A DNA stretch of 7,982 bases from Verrucomicrobiota bacterium. GTDB lineage: Bacteria; Verrucomicrobiota; Verrucomicrobiia; Limisphaerales; UBA9464. The stretch is taken from NCBI GenBank assembly GCA_026397675.1, contig JAPLUH010000487.1:1-7982 (forward strand), in the 5' to 3' direction. The notes under the pieces were generated by a model. It made no database searches. It saw only the letters and a program-made list of their open reading frames with translations, and was not told where the DNA came from. How positions within the stretch are numbered: the first letter of the stretch is position 1; each line of letters opens with the position of its first letter. This document shows positions 6,491 to 7,982 of the stretch, in pieces. A program made the position numbers and the translations under genes.

Positions 6491-7612
6491 ATGCCGCTCC
6501 GCGTCCTCATCGTTCCCGACAAGTTTAAAGGCACCCTCACCGCCGCAGCAGCAGCCCATGCCATCGCCGAGGGATGGCGACGCGTTCGACCCGACGACAC
6601 GCTCACCCTGCTGCCCATCAGCGACGGCGGCGACGGCTTCGGATCGGTCTTGGCCGAGCGCCTGGATGCTGAGCGCAGAACCGTGGAGACCGTTGATGCA
6701 GCCCATCGTCCCATCCAAGCGCATTGGTGGTACGATCCGCATTCCCGGCGCGCCCTGATCGAGTCGGCCGCCATCGTCGGGCTTGCGCAACTCCCGCCGG
6801 GCCGATTCCACCCCTTCGAACTCGACACCGCCGGCCTCGGTGCTGTGCTGAAGTCTGCCCAGCACGCCGGAGCCTGCGAGGTGCTCATGGGCATCGGTGG
6901 CAGCGCCACCAACGATGCCGGCTTCGGCATGGCTCGGGCCCTCGGATGGGAATTCTTCGACAAGGCTGGCCACCCCATCGAGCGTTGGATCCACCTCGAC
7001 CGACTGCATCATTGGGCACCGCCCGAATCCCCCTTCCCGCTCCCCATCACAGTGGCGGTTGATGTCGACAACCCGTTGTTGGGTGCCCGGGGTTGCAGCC
7101 GTGTTTATGGGCCCCAGAAAGGGCTTCGCCCCGAAGACCTGCCGATCGCCGACGCCGCACTAGATCGACTGGCCGAGTTCGCGGCCAACACCCAAGGGAC
7201 CCGCTTCGACCAATTACCCGGGGCCGGAGCGGCTGGCGGGTTGGGCTTCGGACTGCGCCTATTTCTCGGAGCCACCCTAGAATCGGGATTCGAAATTGTG
7301 GCTCGGCACACGGGCCTCATCGCCGAGATCGACACGGCGGACCTCATCGTCACCGGCGAAGGATCCATCGATTCCCAGACCTATATGGGCAAAGGCACCG
7401 GCCAAATCGCCCTGCTCTGCCGCCAACGCTCGAAGCCCTGCTGGGGCCTGGCCGGTGTCGTAGAAGCACCGACCGCCGCGGAGCCGCCGACCACGTTCTT
7501 CCAACGACTCGGAGCCATCGTCCCCACGCTGGCACCCGCCACCGAAGCCAAGGCGGAGGCTGCCCATTGGCTCAAAATTCTGGTGGAAAAAATCGCAGCG
7601 GAGCCCCTCTGA
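6491..7612 (+). CDS. Glycerate kinase (class II, GarK/GlxK family)
   Basis: This cytoplasmic enzyme phosphorylates D-glycerate with ATP. The GarK/GlxK family normally yields 2-phosphoglycerate, which enters lower glycolysis. It links glyoxylate, tartronate-semialdehyde, sugar-acid or serine breakdown to central metabolism. The 373 residues are close to the usual family length. Family motifs occur in the expected order: PDKFKGTLTA (9-18), PISDGGDGF (42-50), GIGGSATNDAGFGM (134-147), DVDNPLLG with GPQKG (191-211), PGAGAAGGLGFG (243-254) and TGEGSIDSQT followed by GKGTG (288-304). No truncation or lost motif is seen. ATG at 6491 is directly followed by the first beta strand (LRVLIVPD), which supports the start. 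No Shine-Dalgarno is visible. The gene starts 109 bases after the second CotH gene, so it could be co-transcribed or have its own promoter. No glyoxylate carboligase or tartronate-semialdehyde reductase is in view, so which pathway it serves is open. Confidence 0.96.
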   Translation: MPLRVLIVPDKFKGTLTAAAAAHAIAEGWRRVRPDDTLTLLPISDGGDGFGSVLAERLDAERRTVETVDAAHRPIQAHWWYDPHSRRALIESAAIVGLAQLPPGRFHPFELDTAGLGAVLKSAQHAGACEVLMGIGGSATNDAGFGMARALGWEFFDKAGHPIERWIHLDRLHHWAPPESPFPLPITVAVDVDNPLLGARGCSRVYGPQKGLRPEDLPIADAALDRLAEFAANTQGTRFDQLPGAGAAGGLGFGLRLFLGATLESGFEIVARHTGLIAEIDTADLIVTGEGSIDSQTYMGKGTGQIALLCRQRSKPCWGLAGVVEAPTAAEPPTTFFQRLGAIVPTLAPATEAKAEAAHWLKILVEKIAAEPL

Positions 7613-7674
7613 AGCCCAACGACGGGTTCCGATACCCATCCCCTAAGGCCCCAACGCGTAAAGGCTACCAGAAA

Positions 7675-7694
7675 GCGCCCGTTATCGGGATCGC
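7675..7694 (+). other. Small bulged hairpin downstream of glycerate kinase
   Basis: GCG-CCCG pairs with CGGG-CGC around a TTAT loop, with a two-base AT bulge on the 3' side, giving seven base pairs. It lies 62 bases after the glycerate kinase stop and is not followed by a T-run, so its role is unclear. Confidence 0.25.
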
Positions 7695-7706
7695 TCATGC
7701 CCCAGT

Positions 7707-7789
7707 ATTTTGCGGTTGAAAGAGCCCAACTGAACCGCGGGAACCGCTGAGATCCACGGCCTCGGTTCATCCCGCAAAATCATTTTTTT
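7707..7789 (+). terminator. Long structured element ending in a T-run; probable terminator or small structured RNA
   Basis: ATTTTGCGG at 7707-7715 is the exact reverse complement of CCGCAAAAT at 7772-7780. Nested inside, TGAACCG (7731-7737) pairs exactly with CGGTTCA (7763-7769). Two bases after the outer stem there are seven consecutive Ts (7783-7789). The simplest reading is an intrinsic terminator for the glycerate kinase transcript, insulating the tRNA gene. The stem is longer and more open than a typical terminator (15-base left internal loop, 25-base apical region), and a competing pairing exists: GCGGTT at 7712-7717 with AACCGC at 7733-7738. An attenuator-like element or the 3' end of a small RNA is therefore possible. 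No protein gene lies in this stretch. Confidence 0.6.
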
Positions 7790-7811
7790 AGAACCGTCAA
7801 CCACGCGGGGC

Positions 7812-7840
7812 TTGAAATGATCCGAGGAATCAGGAATGTT
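7812..7840 (+). promoter_or_regulatory. Possible sigma-70-like promoter for tRNA-Gly
   Basis: TTGAAA at 7812-7817 matches five of six bases of the -35 consensus. With a 17-base spacer the -10 position reads AATGTT at 7835-7840, only three of six. A start near 7847 would leave about eight bases before the mature tRNA. Position and spacing are good, but the -10 is weak. It lies after the T-run of the preceding terminator-like element, where a promoter for the tRNA would be expected. Confidence 0.35.
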
Positions 7841-7854
7841 TCTCTCACTGGAAC

Positions 7855-7929
7855 GCGGGCGTAGCTCAGCGGTAGAGTACTAGTCTTCCAAACTAGTTGT
7901 CACGGGTTCGAATCCCGTCGCCCGCTCCA
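7855..7929 (+). tRNA. tRNA-Gly (anticodon UCC), CCA encoded
   Basis: A full cloverleaf can be drawn. The acceptor stem GCGGGCG (7855-7861) pairs perfectly with CGCCCGC (7919-7925). The D-arm is GCTC/GAGT with loop AGCGGTA and one G-U pair. The anticodon stem CTAGT/ACTAG (7880-7884 and 7892-7896) is perfect and encloses loop CTTCCAA with anticodon TCC at 7887-7889. The variable loop is five bases. The T-arm ACGGG/CCCGT encloses TTCGAAT. The discriminator base is T (7926), as usual for bacterial tRNA-Gly, and CCA (7927-7929) is encoded. It reads glycine codons GGA and, by wobble, GGG. An intrinsic terminator follows 15 bases later, so it is a single-gene transcription unit, or the last gene of one. 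Confidence 0.99.
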
Positions 7930-7944
7930 TCCTCTTTCACCTCT

Positions 7945-7979
7945 AAACCCCCTGTAAACACAGGGGGTTTTTCGTTTTT
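7945..7979 (+). terminator. Rho-independent terminator after tRNA-Gly
   Basis: AAACCCCCTGT (7945-7955) and ACAGGGGGTTT (7960-7970) form an eleven-base-pair perfect stem with an AAAC tetraloop. Ts at 7968-7972 and 7975-7979, broken only by CG, form the U-tract. The strength and position mark the 3' end of the tRNA-Gly transcript. Confidence 0.96.
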
Positions 7980-7982
7980 CTG

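Noticed and set aside
5550..6758. 402-residue open frame on the + strand spanning the CotH/glycerate kinase junction
   Set aside because: It runs out of frame through two well-supported genes, and its translation is Arg/Pro/His-rich with low complexity, as expected of a GC-rich shadow frame.
7093..7719. 208-residue open frame overlapping the end of glycerate kinase and the following spacer
   Set aside because: It is out of frame with conserved glycerate kinase motifs, is very Arg/Pro-rich, and has no independent support in the spacer.
7614..7730. Integron attC-like core (two copies of GCCCAAC, at 7614 and 7724)
   Set aside because: No matching GTTRRRY partner at proper spacing and no paired inner sites; no integrase or cassette gene is present.

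Overview
The window reads as chromosomal DNA from a GC-rich bacterium, most likely Verrucomicrobiota or a close PVC-superphylum relative. The evidence is indirect. A very large secreted protein combines lamin-tail, chitobiase-C-like and CotH-kinase modules and ends in a 'DPDGDGLPNLLEYALGS' type C-terminal region that I associate with Verrucomicrobiota. A second CotH protein carries the 'GMDQLL' variant common in PVC bacteria, and no protein start has a clear Shine-Dalgarno sequence. No marker gene settles the taxonomy.

Layout, all on the + strand. Positions 1-3549 hold the 3' part of a gene for a giant multidomain CotH-kinase protein whose N-terminus lies before the window. After a 75-base gap containing a GC-rich hairpin comes asd (aspartate-semialdehyde dehydrogenase, 3625-4635), with its full catalytic set. 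After 81 bases comes a second, compact CotH-kinase protein with a signal peptide and a C-terminal beta-rich module (4717-6381). A 109-base spacer with a small hairpin and three tandem heptamers leads to a class II glycerate kinase (6491-7612). The 242 bases after it contain a small hairpin, a long structured element ending in seven Ts (probable terminator, 7707-7789) and a possible promoter. A complete tRNA-Gly(UCC) gene with encoded CCA (7855-7929) follows, then a textbook intrinsic terminator (7945-7979).

The genes do not form one obvious pathway. asd serves lysine, threonine, methionine and cell-wall diaminopimelate synthesis. Glycerate kinase feeds glycerate into lower glycolysis. The two CotH proteins are probably exported, and their substrates are unknown. 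Equal orientation and short gaps permit co-transcription, but no functional link between the metabolic enzymes and the CotH proteins can be shown from sequence. I did not find a clear new defence or mobile system. The most interesting points are the atypical CotH core and nested domain layout of the first protein, the CotH-asd-CotH neighbourhood, and the mutually exclusive pairings in the RNA-like element before the tRNA.
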